Numbered from the stretch's first letter, positions 1 to 10,430 are shown. The stretch: DNA of 43,702 nucleotides from Streptosporangiales bacterium (GCA_009380095.1 WHSL01000022.1:1-43702); one strand, 5' to 3'. The notes: a model not told the origin generated them from the letters alone. Numbers and translations are program-made.

Positions 1-2
1 AC

Positions 3-59
3 GACCGCCTCCGCGCGGCCCGCCCCGCCCCGCTCTCCCCCACGGGAGGCCCGGCGTGA
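3..59 (+). CDS. C-terminal end of an upstream gene (partial)
   Basis: An open frame enters from the left edge and ends at a TGA that overlaps the next gene's GTG (GTGA, 4 bp). Only about 18 residues (Arg/Ala/Pro-rich) are visible, so no domain can be identified. In actinobacterial MoxR/DUF58 operons the gene in this place is usually a DUF4129 membrane protein, which is an inference from context only. Confidence 0.4.
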   Translation, partial: DRLRAARPAPLSPTGGPA

Positions 60-1468
60 CCCCGACCGGACCCACCGGGCCCACCGGGCCCACCGGGCCC
101 ACCGGATCCAGCGGACCCACCGGGCCCAGCGGACCCACGGGCGCCGGCGGCGCCAACGGACCCAGCGGCGCCACCGCCGAACCGACGGCGACCCCCGCCT
201 CTCCCCCAGCCGGCACGGCCACCCTCGGGCCCGCCGACACACCCGCCACGGACCGGACCGCCGAGTCCGCAGGCCCGGCCGACCCCGGCGGCACCCACCT
301 CAGCAACCGCCCCCGCGTCCGCCGACTCTGGACGGCCGTACGGCTCCCCGCCCTGATCATCGGCCTCGTCACCATCGGCACCGTCATCTCCGCGATCATC
401 GCCGGCCAGCCGGTGCGCGGCACGTACGACCCGCAGAGCGTCGACCCTACGGGCAGCAGGGCCCTCGCCCAGATCGCCCGGGAACGCGGCGTGAACGTGG
501 TCGTCGCGCGCAACGTCGGCCAGGCCGCCCGATCCCTCGGCCCGAACACGCTGCTGGTGCTGGCCCGCGGCGAACGGCTGCTGGACGCCGACGCCAAGCG
601 GCTCGCCACGCTCCCCGGCGACCGGCTGCTCATCGACCCCAGCGCGGAGCTGCTGCGCGGGCTGGCGCCCGGCATCACCCCGTCCGGGTTCGCCAGGCCG
701 CAGACGCTCCGCCCGGCCTGCGACCTCCCCGCGGCGCAGGCCGCGGGCCAGGCCCGAGTGGGCGGGGACCTCTACACCGCGGGGGCGAAGGCGCAGCAGG
801 CGCGGCTCTGCTACTCGACCGGCGGCGAGGCCCCGCTCGTGCAGGCCCGCACGGCCGGCCGTACGGTCACCGTGTTCGGCTCCGGCGACCCGTTCACCAA
901 CCGCTACCTGGACGACGACGGCAACGCGGCGCTCACCCTGAACCTGCTGGACGACCGGCCCACGGTGGTCTGGCTGGTGCCCGACCTGCCGCGCGCCGGC
1001 TCCGCCGCGGGCGAGCAGGAGCCGCAGCTCTTCCCGCCGGCCTTCGATGTGATCATGCTGGAGCTGGCCCTCGTCGTGCTGCTCACCGCGCTGTGGCGGG
1101 TGCGCCGCCTCGGGCCGGTCGTCCGCGAGCGGCTGCCGGTGATCGTCCGGGCCTCGGAGACCACGGAGGGGCGCGGCCGGCTGTATCTGAGCCGGCGGGC
1201 CGGAGACCGGGCGGCCGCGGCGCTGCGGCAGGGCACGCTCGACCGGCTGCTGCCTCGGCTCGGGCTGGCCCGCGGTGCCACCCAGATCGAGGTGGTCAAC
1301 GGCGTCGCGGCGCGCACCGGCCGCGACCCCGGCCGGATCGCCACGGTTCTGTACGGTGCGGGCGACGCCGTGACATCCAGTAATCTCGCGCGGGGGCCGG
1401 ACGACGCCGCCCTCGTACGGCTCGCCGACGAATTGGACACCCTGGAGAGAGAGGTACGGCAGTCGTGA
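56..1468 (+). CDS. DUF4350 membrane protein with collagen-like N-terminus
   Basis: This 470-residue protein of the DUF4350 family is part of a MoxR/DUF58 operon. The GTG start is supported by a GGGAGG Shine-Dalgarno sequence at 44-49. Residues 2-35 are Gly-Pro-Thr/Ser triplets resembling bacterial collagen-like repeats, followed by a Pro/Ala/Thr-rich linker. A membrane segment follows (LPALIIGLVTIGTVISAIIA, about residues 98-117). The middle is the DUF4350 domain, probably extracytoplasmic. A second membrane segment lies near residue 340 (about FDVIMLELALVVLLTALW), and the C-terminal 110 residues are cytoplasmic and charged. The stop overlaps the moxR GTG by 4 bp, implying translational coupling. 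The family's biochemical role is unknown; it presumably assists MoxR-driven membrane or metal-protein assembly. The collagen-like head is not a usual part of the family and may be strain-variable. Confidence 0.85.
   Translation: MTPTGPTGPTGPTGPTGSSGPTGPSGPTGAGGANGPSGATAEPTATPASPPAGTATLGPADTPATDRTAESAGPADPGGTHLSNRPRVRRLWTAVRLPALIIGLVTIGTVISAIIAGQPVRGTYDPQSVDPTGSRALAQIARERGVNVVVARNVGQAARSLGPNTLLVLARGERLLDADAKRLATLPGDRLLIDPSAELLRGLAPGITPSGFARPQTLRPACDLPAAQAAGQARVGGDLYTAGAKAQQARLCYSTGGEAPLVQARTAGRTVTVFGSGDPFTNRYLDDDGNAALTLNLLDDRPTVVWLVPDLPRAGSAAGEQEPQLFPPAFDVIMLELALVVLLTALWRVRRLGPVVRERLPVIVRASETTEGRGRLYLSRRAGDRAAAALRQGTLDRLLPRLGLARGATQIEVVNGVAARTGRDPGRIATVLYGAGDAVTSSNLARGPDDAALVRLADELDTLEREVRQS
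68..152 (+). repeat. 9-bp tandem repeats encoding Gly-Pro-Thr/Ser
   Basis: About nine imperfect copies of a 9-bp unit of the form gg(a/c)cccacc encode collagen-like GPT/GPS triplets at the N-terminus of the DUF4350 protein. Near-identical units suggest expansion by slipped-strand replication. Confidence 0.8.
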
Positions 1469-2451
1469 CAACACCTGCGACCCCGGCCGGCGGCCCCTCG
1501 GTCGACGAGGCCCGCCAGGCGCTGGTCGCGCTGCGCGGCGAGGTCGCCAAGGCCGTTGTCGGGCAGGACGCGGCCGTCACGGGGCTGGTCATCGCCCTGC
1601 TCTGCCGCGGCCACGTGCTGCTCGAGGGCGTGCCCGGGGTGGCCAAGACGCTCCTGGTCCGCACCGTGGCGAGCACGCTGTCGCTGGACAGCAAGCGGGT
1701 CCAGTTCACCCCGGACCTGATGCCCGGCGACGTGACCGGCTCGCTCGTCTACGACACGCACACGTCGGAGTTCGAGTTCCATGAGGGCCCGGTCTTCACG
1801 AACATCCTGCTCGCCGACGAGATCAACCGCACGCCGCCGAAGACACAGGCGTCGCTGCTGGAGGCGATGGAGGAGCGGCAGGTGACGGTGGAGGGCGCGC
1901 CACGCCCGCTGCCCGACCCGTTCGTCGTGGCCGCCACCCAGAACCCGGTGGAGTACGAGGGCACGTACCCGCTGCCCGAGGCGCAGCTGGACCGGTTCCT
2001 GCTCAAGCTGAACGTGGGGCTGCCGTCCCGCAACGACGAGATCGCGGTGCTGCAGCGGCACGCGTCCGGCTTCGACCCGCGCGACCTCACGGCGGCGGGC
2101 GTCCGGGCGGTGGCCGGGGCCTCGGAGCTGGAGGCCGCGCGCAAGGCGGTGCGCGGCGTGCACGTGGCGCCGGAGGTGGTGGGCTACGTGGTGGACCTGT
2201 GCCGGGCCACCCGCGACTCGCCGGCGGTGCAGCTCGGCGTCTCGCCGCGCGGGGCCACCGCGCTGCTCGCCGCGGCACGCGCCTGGGCCTGGCTGTCCGG
2301 CCGGGACTACGTGACGCCGGACGACGCCAAGGCGCTGGCCAAGCCCACCCTGCGGCACCGGATCCAGCTCCGGCCGGAGGCCGAGCTGGAGGGCAGCACC
2401 GCGGACGGCCTGCTCGACGGCCTGCTGGCCGCCGTGCCCGTCCCGCGCTGA
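1465..2451 (+). CDS. MoxR family AAA+ ATPase
   Basis: This 328-residue AAA+ ATPase of the MoxR family is a cytoplasmic chaperone-like machine thought to mature or remodel protein complexes together with DUF58/VWA partners. The Walker A motif GVPGVAKT lies at residues 55-62. The Walker B-like LLADEINR follows near 115, and the MoxR hallmark NPVEYEGTYPLPEAQLDRF lies near 155-175. A helical lid forms the C-terminus, with the sensor-2 region near SPRGATAL. Length is normal. The GTG start overlaps the DUF4350 stop (GTGA) and the DUF58 gene begins 7 bp downstream, so the three form one operon. The order DUF4350-MoxR-DUF58 matches the mycobacterial moxR2 locus. The actual client is not known. Confidence 0.95.
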   Translation: MTTPATPAGGPSVDEARQALVALRGEVAKAVVGQDAAVTGLVIALLCRGHVLLEGVPGVAKTLLVRTVASTLSLDSKRVQFTPDLMPGDVTGSLVYDTHTSEFEFHEGPVFTNILLADEINRTPPKTQASLLEAMEERQVTVEGAPRPLPDPFVVAATQNPVEYEGTYPLPEAQLDRFLLKLNVGLPSRNDEIAVLQRHASGFDPRDLTAAGVRAVAGASELEAARKAVRGVHVAPEVVGYVVDLCRATRDSPAVQLGVSPRGATALLAAARAWAWLSGRDYVTPDDAKALAKPTLRHRIQLRPEAELEGSTADGLLDGLLAAVPVPR

Positions 2452-2458
2452 GGCGACC

Positions 2459-3796
2459 ATGGCGATTTCCGGACGGGCCGCGCTGATCGCCCTGATCGGC
2501 GCGCTCGTCGTGCCTTTCACCGGGCGCTGGGGCGTGGCCGCCATCGGCGGCCTGCTGCTGCTCGGCATCCTCGCCGACCTGCTGCTCGCCGGGTCCGTAC
2601 GGTCCCTGGTAGTGCAGCGCGGCGGCGACACGCGGGTGCGCCTCGGCGAGACCGCGACGGTCACGCTGACCCTGGCGAACCCGGGCCGCCGCCGGGTGCG
2701 CGGCCGCCTCCGCGACGCGTGGCCGCCGAGCGCCGGAGCGAGCCCCCGCGACCAGGCGCTTGACCTGCCGCCCGGGGAGCGACGGCGGATCACCACCTCG
2801 CTCACCCCGACGCGGCGCGGCGACCGGGCCGCCGACCGGGTGACGATCCGCGCGTACGGGCCGCTTGGCCTGGCCGCGCGGCAGGGCGCCCACCGCGCGC
2901 CGTGGACGCTGCGCGCGCTGCCGCCCTTCCACAGCCGCCGGCACCTGCCGGGGCGGCTGGCCCGGCTGCGCGAGCTGGACGGCACCAACCGGGCGATGAT
3001 CCGCGGTCAGGGCAGCGAGTTCGACTCGCTGCGGGAGTACGTCGCGGGCGACGACGTCCGGTCCATCGACTGGCGGGCCACGGCCCGCCGGGAGACCGTG
3101 GTGGTCCGGACCTGGCGGCCGGAGCGGGACCGGCACATCCTCATCGTGCTCGACACGGGCCGTACGTCGGCGGGCCGGGTGGGCACCTCGCCGCTCACCG
3201 ACGTCGTCGGCGAGTCCACCCTGGGGGACGACGGCTGGCCGCGCCTCGACTGGTCGATGGACGCGGCGCTGCTGCTCGGCGCGCTCGCCGCGCGGGCCGG
3301 CGACCGGGTGGACCTACTGGCCTACGACCGGCAGGTACGGGCCCGGCTCGAGGGCCGCGCCCGGGGTGACCTGCTACCCGGCATGGTGCAGGCCATGGCC
3401 ACGCTGGAGCCGGAGCTGATCGAGTCGGACGCGCGGGGCATGGTGTCGGCGGTGCTGTCCGGTACGCGGCGGCGCAGCCTCGTCGTGCTGCTGACCGACC
3501 TCAACACGGCCGCGCTCCGCGAGGGCCTGCTGCCCACGCTCGGCGCGCTCACGGCCAAGCACCTGGTGCTGGTGGCCGCGGTGGCCGACCCGCGGGTGGA
3601 CGAGCTGGCCGCCGGCCGCGGCGACGCGGCGCGGGTGTACGAGGCGGCGGCCGCGGAGCGTACGCGCGGGCAGCGCCGGCGCGTCACCGAGGAGCTCCGC
3701 CGGCACGGCGTCGAGGTCGTCGACGCCACCCCCGAGCACTTCGCCCCCGCGCTCGCCGACAAGTACCTCGAGCTCAAGGCGGCCGGCCGCCTCTGA
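2459..3796 (+). CDS. DUF58 domain protein (MoxR partner)
   Basis: This 445-residue protein has two N-terminal hydrophobic segments (about residues 7-45), an immunoglobulin-like stretch to about residue 150, and then the DUF58 signature GSEFDSLREYVAGDDVRSID followed by W near residue 200. After it comes a von Willebrand A-like fold whose metal-site strand reads LIVLDTGRTSAGR. DUF58 proteins act with MoxR ATPases in membrane-linked assembly. The start is an ATG 7 bp after the moxR stop. A run of basic residues before the C-terminus is typical of the family. The gene closes the operon; about 100 bp without clear structure separate it from the next gene. Confidence 0.92.
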   Translation: MAISGRAALIALIGALVVPFTGRWGVAAIGGLLLLGILADLLLAGSVRSLVVQRGGDTRVRLGETATVTLTLANPGRRRVRGRLRDAWPPSAGASPRDQALDLPPGERRRITTSLTPTRRGDRAADRVTIRAYGPLGLAARQGAHRAPWTLRALPPFHSRRHLPGRLARLRELDGTNRAMIRGQGSEFDSLREYVAGDDVRSIDWRATARRETVVVRTWRPERDRHILIVLDTGRTSAGRVGTSPLTDVVGESTLGDDGWPRLDWSMDAALLLGALAARAGDRVDLLAYDRQVRARLEGRARGDLLPGMVQAMATLEPELIESDARGMVSAVLSGTRRRSLVVLLTDLNTAALREGLLPTLGALTAKHLVLVAAVADPRVDELAAGRGDAARVYEAAAAERTRGQRRRVTEELRRHGVEVVDATPEHFAPALADKYLELKAAGRL

Positions 3797-3899
3797 GCCC
3801 GTCTCCGAGCCGCCTCAGAATCACCGCGTGACCCATTGCCGAGAAGCGCTCGCGCCCGGATGATTCGGTCACTGTTCCCCGAGCGAAGGGACCCGGCCG

Positions 3900-5153
3900 A
3901 TGACGCCGCGCACGAGCCTCCGCCCCCTCATCGCGGCCGTGATCGCCCTGGCGATCGCCGTCGCACCGGCGGTGCCGGCCGACGCCACCCCGCGGCCGGC
4001 CGCGGCAGGACCCGCCGAGCCGGTGATCTTCGTAGGGAACAACTGGGCCGGCACGGTCCAGGTGATCCGGCAGCGCGGCTACACGACCCTCGGCCAGGTG
4101 AACGCCATCCCGGACTTCGACCAGCGCATGGCGGAGATCCTCGCGGACCCGGTGCGGCTGGCCTTCTTCCTGGCGATCCGGATGGGGCCGGGCGAAGGCC
4201 ACGACCAGTTCGTGGACGACATGTACAGCTCCCCCGACGGCACGTTGCTGGTCGCGTCCCGGCCGAGCTTCGCCGACGTGGTGGGCATCGATCTACGGAC
4301 CGGCCGGATCGTCTGGCGGTTCCGGGTCGCCGGCCAGCGCTCCGACCACATGGGGTTGTCCCCGGATGGAACCCGCGTCGCGGTGTCGGCCTCGACGGAG
4401 CGGCTGGTGCACGTACTCGATGTGCGGACGGGCCGGGAGCTGGGCCGGTTCCCCAGCGGCGACACCCCGCACGAGAACACGTACTCGCGTGACGGCTCGC
4501 GGATCTTCCACGCGAGCATCGGCACGGTCTACACGCCCATCGACCACCCCGCGTTCGACACCACCAAGGGCGAACGCGTCTTCGAGGTGGTCGACGCGGC
4601 GTCATTGCGCGTCCTCGAGAAGATCGACCTGCGTCCCCGGCTCGACGCGGCGGGTCACACCGAGCTGAGCTCGGCGATCCGGCCGATGGCGCACACGGCC
4701 GACGAGCGCTTCTTCTACTTCCAGCTGTCCTTCTTCCACGGCTTCGTGGAGTACGACCGGACGGAGGATCGGGTCACCCGGGTCGCCCGGCTGCCGAAGT
4801 TCACCACCGCGCCACGCGAGCAGTACGTGAACGACTCGGCACATCACGGGGTCGCGATGGACGCCACCGGCGGCAAACTCTGCGTCGCGGGGACGATGGA
4901 CGACTACGCCGCCATCGTGTCGCGTACGACCTTCGCGCACCGCATCGTCGCGGACCGGCGGCCCGACTCGGGCAAGCCGTACTGGGCGACGAGCAGCAAG
5001 GACGGCCGGTACTGCTACGTCTCCTGGAGCGGCGCCGACCAGATGTCGGTGATCTCCTACCGGACCGAACGCGAGGTCGCCCGAGTGGACGTAGGTGACC
5101 ATCCGCAGCGGATCCGCGAAGGCGCCGTCCCGGCGGGCTGGACCGCCCCTTAG
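3900..5153 (+). CDS. Secreted YncE-like beta-propeller protein
   Basis: This 417-residue exported protein has a signal peptide (MTPRTSLRPLIAAVIALAIA..., cleavage likely after ADA near residue 30) and no lipobox cysteine. The remainder shows seven-bladed propeller signatures of the YncE/YVTN type: SPDGTLLVAS, LRTGRIVWRF, LSPDGTRVAVS, VLDVRTGRELGRF, SRDGSRIF and a final VSWSGADQMSVISYRT. Such proteins bind ligands or partners outside the cell; no catalytic residues are evident. GAAGGGA lies 8 nt before the ATG. It sits between DUF58 and the convergent SpoIIM-like gene, two genes that are usually adjacent in other actinobacteria, so it looks like a local insertion. Substrate and role are unknown. 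Confidence 0.8.
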   Translation: MTPRTSLRPLIAAVIALAIAVAPAVPADATPRPAAAGPAEPVIFVGNNWAGTVQVIRQRGYTTLGQVNAIPDFDQRMAEILADPVRLAFFLAIRMGPGEGHDQFVDDMYSSPDGTLLVASRPSFADVVGIDLRTGRIVWRFRVAGQRSDHMGLSPDGTRVAVSASTERLVHVLDVRTGRELGRFPSGDTPHENTYSRDGSRIFHASIGTVYTPIDHPAFDTTKGERVFEVVDAASLRVLEKIDLRPRLDAAGHTELSSAIRPMAHTADERFFYFQLSFFHGFVEYDRTEDRVTRVARLPKFTTAPREQYVNDSAHHGVAMDATGGKLCVAGTMDDYAAIVSRTTFAHRIVADRRPDSGKPYWATSSKDGRYCYVSWSGADQMSVISYRTEREVARVDVGDHPQRIREGAVPAGWTAP

Positions 5154-5174
5154 GGCCGGTCCGCGTCCCGTCTC

Positions 5175-6170
5175 TCAGGCGGAAACGGGGGCGGTGGCGG
5201 GGCGGTCGCGGATGTCGCCGGTCTCGCCGGCGCGGACGCCACGGCGGCCGAGGACGATCACGTACGTCAGGAAGAGCACCTCGGCGACGACGCCGATGCC
5301 CACGCGCAGCCAGGTGGTGTGCACGTATCCGGTCACGAAGCCCTCGATGAGGCCGGAGATGAACAGCACCACGATGCCGCCCAGCACGATGCTCATCGCG
5401 GCTCGGCCCTCCTGGGCGAGGGCCTGGCCGCGCGGGCGGCGGCCGGGGTCGATGATCGTCCAGCCGAGGCGGAGCCCGACCGCCGCGGCGAGGAAGACCG
5501 CGGTCAGCTCGAGCAGGCCGTGCGGGGTGATCAGGCCGAAGAAGATGTCGCCCTTGCCGTGCGCCACCATCAGGCCGCCGGAGACGCCGACGTTGACCGC
5601 GTTGGAGTACAGCACGCCGATGGTGGGGATCCCGAGCAGGATCCCGAAGATCAGCGACTGCGCGGCGACCCAGGCGTTGTTGGTCCAGACCCGGAGCATG
5701 AAGGACGCCGCGGGATGCTCGGTGTAGTAGTTCGCGAAGTCGTTCTCCACGAGCTGCTTGATCTCCGCCGGGGGCGCGATCGCGGCCTGCACCTCGGGGT
5801 GGGTGGCCACCCACCAGCCGGCGACCAGCGCGACCACCAGCGAGCCGAGCGAGGCCCCGAGCCACCACCAGCGCGCCCGGTACGCGGTCACCGGGAAGGA
5901 GACCGCGAAGAATCTGGCCAGGTCGCGCCAGGCCGGGGTCTGCGCGGCGGTGAGGGCGGACCGGGCCCGCTGCACCGAGCCGGAGAGCCGGGCCACCAGG
6001 GCCGGGTCGGGCGAGGAGGAGCGCGCCTGGGAGAGGTGCGTCGACACCCGCTCGTACAGGTCGACGAGCTCGTCCACCTCGGCGCCGTCGAGCCGCCTGC
6101 GGCGCCGTACGAGGTCGTCGAGGCGGGCCCACTCGGCGCTGTGCGCGGCCACGAAGGCATCCAGGTCCAC
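5175..6170 (-). CDS. Stage II sporulation protein M-like membrane protein
   Basis: This 331-residue integral membrane protein is related to SpoIIM (DUF95). The GTG start (VDLDAFVAAHSAEWARLDDL) was chosen because the family begins with this helix and because a TATCGT hexamer ends exactly 6 nt upstream. The N-terminal 110 residues are cytoplasmic and helical. A membrane segment (WWLGASLGSLVVALVAGWWV) and an external loop follow, then three or four more segments containing the family motif ITPHGLLELTAVFLAAAVGL. In Bacillus SpoIIM takes part in engulfment, but actinobacterial homologues lie beside MoxR/DUF58 and RDD genes and have no proven role. It is transcribed divergently from the RDD gene and convergently with the propeller gene (21 bp between stops). 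Confidence 0.88.
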   Translation of the reverse strand: MDLDAFVAAHSAEWARLDDLVRRRRRLDGAEVDELVDLYERVSTHLSQARSSSPDPALVARLSGSVQRARSALTAAQTPAWRDLARFFAVSFPVTAYRARWWWLGASLGSLVVALVAGWWVATHPEVQAAIAPPAEIKQLVENDFANYYTEHPAASFMLRVWTNNAWVAAQSLIFGILLGIPTIGVLYSNAVNVGVSGGLMVAHGKGDIFFGLITPHGLLELTAVFLAAAVGLRLGWTIIDPGRRPRGQALAQEGRAAMSIVLGGIVVLFISGLIEGFVTGYVHTTWLRVGIGVVAEVLFLTYVIVLGRRGVRAGETGDIRDRPATAPVSA

Positions 6171-6176
6171 GGGCAG

Positions 6177-6182
6177 ACGATA
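6177..6182 (-). promoter_or_regulatory. Leaderless -10 element of the SpoIIM-like gene
   Basis: TATCGT (TANNNT) lies exactly 6 nt upstream of the GTG start and there is no Shine-Dalgarno sequence, which fits transcription starting at the start codon. No convincing -35 element is seen. Confidence 0.5.
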
Positions 6183-6381
6183 GCCGTCAAGCGGTGTCCG
6201 GGCACAACCGCAGTGCCGACCCGGGGGAACGACCCCCGGACCCCCGGGTCCTCGGGCGTTGCGCGCCCTGCGGCGGGGTGCTCGGCGTATCGGTGCGGTA
6301 GGGGCTGTTTGACTACCGAAAGGCGGTTGAATGGGAGTAAGCCGGAAGAGGTCCGGTTGCCTCCGCAGCGAAAGGGATGCC

Positions 6382-7497
6382 GTGTCCAACCTCGTGACCG
6401 GGGACGCCGTCGTCCTCGACGTGCGGCACGCGGGCTTCGCGAGCCGCATGGCGGCACTGCTGCTCGACCTGCTGGTGCAGTTCCTCGGAGCGCTCGGGGT
6501 CATCCTGATCACGCTGAACTGGATCGCCCCCGGCCTGGACGAGGCGGCGGCCTCCGCCGTCAGCCTGACGCTCAGCGTGCTGATCGTGGTGGGGTATCCG
6601 ACCACGATCGAGACCGTCACTCGGGGCAAGAGCCTCGGCAAGATGGCGATGGGGCTGCGGGTGGTCGGCGACGACGGCAGCCCCGAGCGGTTCCGGCAGG
6701 CGCTGCTGCGGGCGCTGGCCGCGGTGCCGGAGATCTACCTGTTCGTGGGCGCGCCCGCGCTGATCACCTCGCTGCTGAACGAGCGGGCGAAGCGGCTCGG
6801 CGACATCTTCGCGGGGACCGTGGTGATCCAGGAGCGGGTGCCGATCCGGGCCGGCGGGATGACGCCGATGCCGCCCGGGCTGGAGGGCTGGGCCGCGTCG
6901 CTGGAGCTCTCCCGGCTGCCCGACGACGTGGCGGTCACCGCGCGGCAGTACATGTCCCGCTTCCATGAGCTGGCCTGGCAGGCCCGGGAGGAGATGGGGC
7001 GGCGCATCGCGGCCAACGTGGCGGAGTACGTGAGCCCGCCGCCGCCGTCGCACCTGCCGCCGCACGTCTACATCGCCGCCGTGCTCGCCGAGCGCCGCCG
7101 CCGCGAAGAGCAGCGCATGGGCGTCCCGCCCCGGCCCCAGCCCTGGTCACCGGGCACGCCCCCACCCTCCGCCGGCTACGGCCACCCGGCCGAGTACGGC
7201 ACCCCCGGCGGGTACGGGTCCCCGGGCGGATACGGGTCCCCGGGCGGATACGAGTCGCCGGGCGGATACGGCCCGCCGCCCGCGGCCACGCGCCGCCCTT
7301 ACCCGCAAGGTTCGCCGGCACCGCAGGGCTACCCTCCGCCGCAAGGCCCGCCGATCAGCCACCTGCCGCCCCCGGGGCAGCCCTCGCCGCACACCGGGCC
7401 GGAGCAGCGCTCCCCCTACGCCCCGCCCGCCGAGCCCGAGCGGCGTGACGAACCGGACGGATCGGGCGGATCGGGCGGCTTCCAGCCCCCCTCCTGA
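6382..7497 (+). CDS. RDD family membrane protein with Pro/Gly-rich tail
   Basis: This 371-residue protein has an N-terminal RDD domain (about residues 1-150) with three or four membrane segments and the motifs GFASRMAALLLDLLVQF and TRGKSLGKMAMGLRVVGDDG. RDD proteins are implicated in membrane transport or ion homeostasis, mostly without direct proof. GTG at 6382 is preferred because homologues begin near LVTGDAVVLDVR and AAAGGGA lies 4 nt upstream; an ATG at 6331 would add 17 poorly conserved residues. The cytoplasmic tail is disordered and carries YGSPGG hexapeptide repeats ending in Pro-rich sequence. It is divergent from the SpoIIM-like gene, a pairing conserved across actinobacteria, and convergent with the next gene (22 bp between stops). 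Confidence 0.88.
   Translation: MSNLVTGDAVVLDVRHAGFASRMAALLLDLLVQFLGALGVILITLNWIAPGLDEAAASAVSLTLSVLIVVGYPTTIETVTRGKSLGKMAMGLRVVGDDGSPERFRQALLRALAAVPEIYLFVGAPALITSLLNERAKRLGDIFAGTVVIQERVPIRAGGMTPMPPGLEGWAASLELSRLPDDVAVTARQYMSRFHELAWQAREEMGRRIAANVAEYVSPPPPSHLPPHVYIAAVLAERRRREEQRMGVPPRPQPWSPGTPPPSAGYGHPAEYGTPGGYGSPGGYGSPGGYESPGGYGPPPAATRRPYPQGSPAPQGYPPPQGPPISHLPPPGQPSPHTGPEQRSPYAPPAEPERRDEPDGSGGSGGFQPPS
7195..7266 (+). repeat. 18-bp tandem repeats in the RDD gene
   Basis: Four consecutive 18-bp units encode the hexapeptide YG(S/T)PGG with variation; units two and three are identical at the DNA level. They form part of the disordered cytoplasmic tail. Confidence 0.85.
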
Positions 7498-7519
7498 CCG
7501 CCTCCCCGGCCGGCTCGTC

Positions 7520-8788
7520 CTAGGAGCCGGGTTTCCACGAGTGCAGGTAGTCCTGCTGCTCGGCGGTGAGGACGTCGATCTCCACGCCCATGGAGGCCAG
7601 CGCGAGCCGCGCCACCTCGCCCTGGAGGCCGTACGGCACGTCGTGCACGCCAGGCTCCGACGGGCGATCCTCCCCGGCCAGCCAGGCGGCGGTGAGCGCC
7701 TGGGTGGAGAAGGACATGTCCATCACCCCGGCCGGGTGCCCCTCCGCGGCGCCGAGGTTGACCAGCCGGCCCTCCGCCAGCAGCACGACGCGCCGGCCGT
7801 CGGCGAGCACGTACTCGTCCGCCTGAGGACGGACCTCCGGGTTCCGCCGCACCGCGAGCTCGTCCAGCGCGGCGAGATCGATCTCCACGTCGAAATGCCC
7901 GGAGTTGGCGAGAATGGCGCCGTCCTTGAGCACGGCGAGGTGCTCCGCGCGAATCACGTCCCGGTTCCCGGTGACGGTGACGAACACGTCGCCCACCTGG
8001 GCCGCCACCGACATCGGCGCGACCGTGAAGCCCTGCATGGTGGCGTCCAGCGCGGCCACCGGGTCAACCTCGGTGACGACCACCCGCGCGCCCATGCCGC
8101 GGGCCCGCTCCGCCACCCCCTTGCCGCAGTAGCCGAACCCGGCGACCACGATGGTCTTGCCCGCCAGCAGCGTGTTGGTGGCGCGCATGATGCCGTCGAG
8201 GGTGGACTGCCCGGTGCCGTACCGGTTGTCGAACATGTGCTTGGTATCGGCCTCGTTGACCGCCACCATCGGGAAGGTCAGCGCGCCCTCGGCGGCCATC
8301 TGGTGCAGCCGCAGCACGCCGGTGGTGGTCTGCTCGCAGCCGCCCCGTACGGAGCCCAGGAGCTCGGGCCGTTCGGTGTGCAGGGTGCCCACGAGGTCGC
8401 AGCCGTCGTCGAAGACCAGTGTCGGCCCGATGTCCAGCACGGCGTTGATGTGCCGGTAGTACTCCTCCCGGTCCACCCCGGCCCGGGCGAACACGCTCAC
8501 TCCGTACGCCTGGACCAGCGCGGCGGCGGTGTCGTCCTGGGTGGACAGCGGGTTGGAGGCGGCCAGCGCCACCTCGGCGCCGGCCGCGCGCAGCACCGCG
8601 AGCAGCACCGCGGTCTCCGCGGTCACGTGCATACAGGCGGCGACGTTCACCCCCGCCAGCGGGCGCGCGTCGGTGAAGCGTTCACGGAGGGCGCGGAGCA
8701 CGGGCATCGCCCGTTCCGCCCATTCCACCCGGGTTCGCCCCGCGTCGGCCAGGGCGAGGTCGGCCACGTCATGCGGGGGCAGGCCCAT
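7520..8788 (-). CDS. S-adenosylhomocysteine hydrolase paralogue, archaeal/Thermotoga type
   Basis: This 422-residue member of the adenosylhomocysteinase family cleaves, or is predicted to cleave, a nucleosyl-homocysteine into homocysteine and the nucleoside using bound NAD. The Rossmann motif GFGYCGKG is at 217-224, and the catalytic Lys and Asp of the [15 protein letters not shown] segment are residues 183 and 187. SNPLSTQDD near residue 78 and GHFDVEI are typical of the archaeal/Thermotoga clade. Unlike the canonical enzyme next door it lacks the internal loop of about 40 residues and the C-terminal K-x4-YRY tail that reaches the neighbouring subunit. Some archaeal members prefer S-inosylhomocysteine, so substrate is open. 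GGGAG lies 6 nt before the ATG. It is separated from ahcY by a hairpin and is probably transcribed on its own. Confidence 0.88.
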   Translation of the reverse strand: MGLPPHDVADLALADAGRTRVEWAERAMPVLRALRERFTDARPLAGVNVAACMHVTAETAVLLAVLRAAGAEVALAASNPLSTQDDTAAALVQAYGVSVFARAGVDREEYYRHINAVLDIGPTLVFDDGCDLVGTLHTERPELLGSVRGGCEQTTTGVLRLHQMAAEGALTFPMVAVNEADTKHMFDNRYGTGQSTLDGIMRATNTLLAGKTIVVAGFGYCGKGVAERARGMGARVVVTEVDPVAALDATMQGFTVAPMSVAAQVGDVFVTVTGNRDVIRAEHLAVLKDGAILANSGHFDVEIDLAALDELAVRRNPEVRPQADEYVLADGRRVVLLAEGRLVNLGAAEGHPAGVMDMSFSTQALTAAWLAGEDRPSEPGVHDVPYGLQGEVARLALASMGVEIDVLTAEQQDYLHSWKPGS

Positions 8789-8837
8789 CGAGGTCTCCCG
8801 GATACGGCGTCGCTGAGTACGGCGTCTGTGAACAAGG

Positions 8838-8865
8838 CGCGGGGGCCGCGGCAGCGGCCCCCGCG
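8838..8865 (-). terminator. Hairpin terminator after ahcY
   Basis: Two perfect 12-bp arms (CGCGGGGGCCGC and its complement) surround a 4-nt loop, 15 nt past the ahcY stop. No T-tract follows, as is common in high-GC actinobacteria. It should limit read-through into the paralogue. Confidence 0.8.
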
Positions 8866-8879
8866 TGACTGGCCATCGA

Positions 8880-10340
<1,461 letters not shown>

Positions 10341-10430
10341 GAGGCTCCTCGCTTCGAGGGGTGAGTGGACTCAAGTGTGGAACGCACCGCAGAGTCTAGG
10401 CACGATCCAGCCATGATCACACGCTCGGAG

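Noticed and set aside
904-2988. Long antisense open frame of 694 codons opposite the MoxR/DUF58 operon
   Set aside because: Arg/Pro/Ala-rich composition with no domain; it mirrors real genes with proper codon bias on the other strand, as expected in GC-rich DNA.
6331-6381. Upstream ATG start for the RDD protein
   Set aside because: It adds 17 residues not expected in the family, while GTG 6382 has AAAGGGA and matches the usual N-terminus.
5319-6968. Plus-strand frame of 549 codons over the SpoIIM-like gene
   Set aside because: It runs antisense to a gene with clear membrane topology and then out of frame through the RDD gene; no domain.
10341-10430. SAH riboswitch upstream of ahcY
   Set aside because: GAGGAGC is present, but the conserved GCUGCAA-type core and the pseudoknot-forming elements are not; it is more simply a Shine-Dalgarno sequence.
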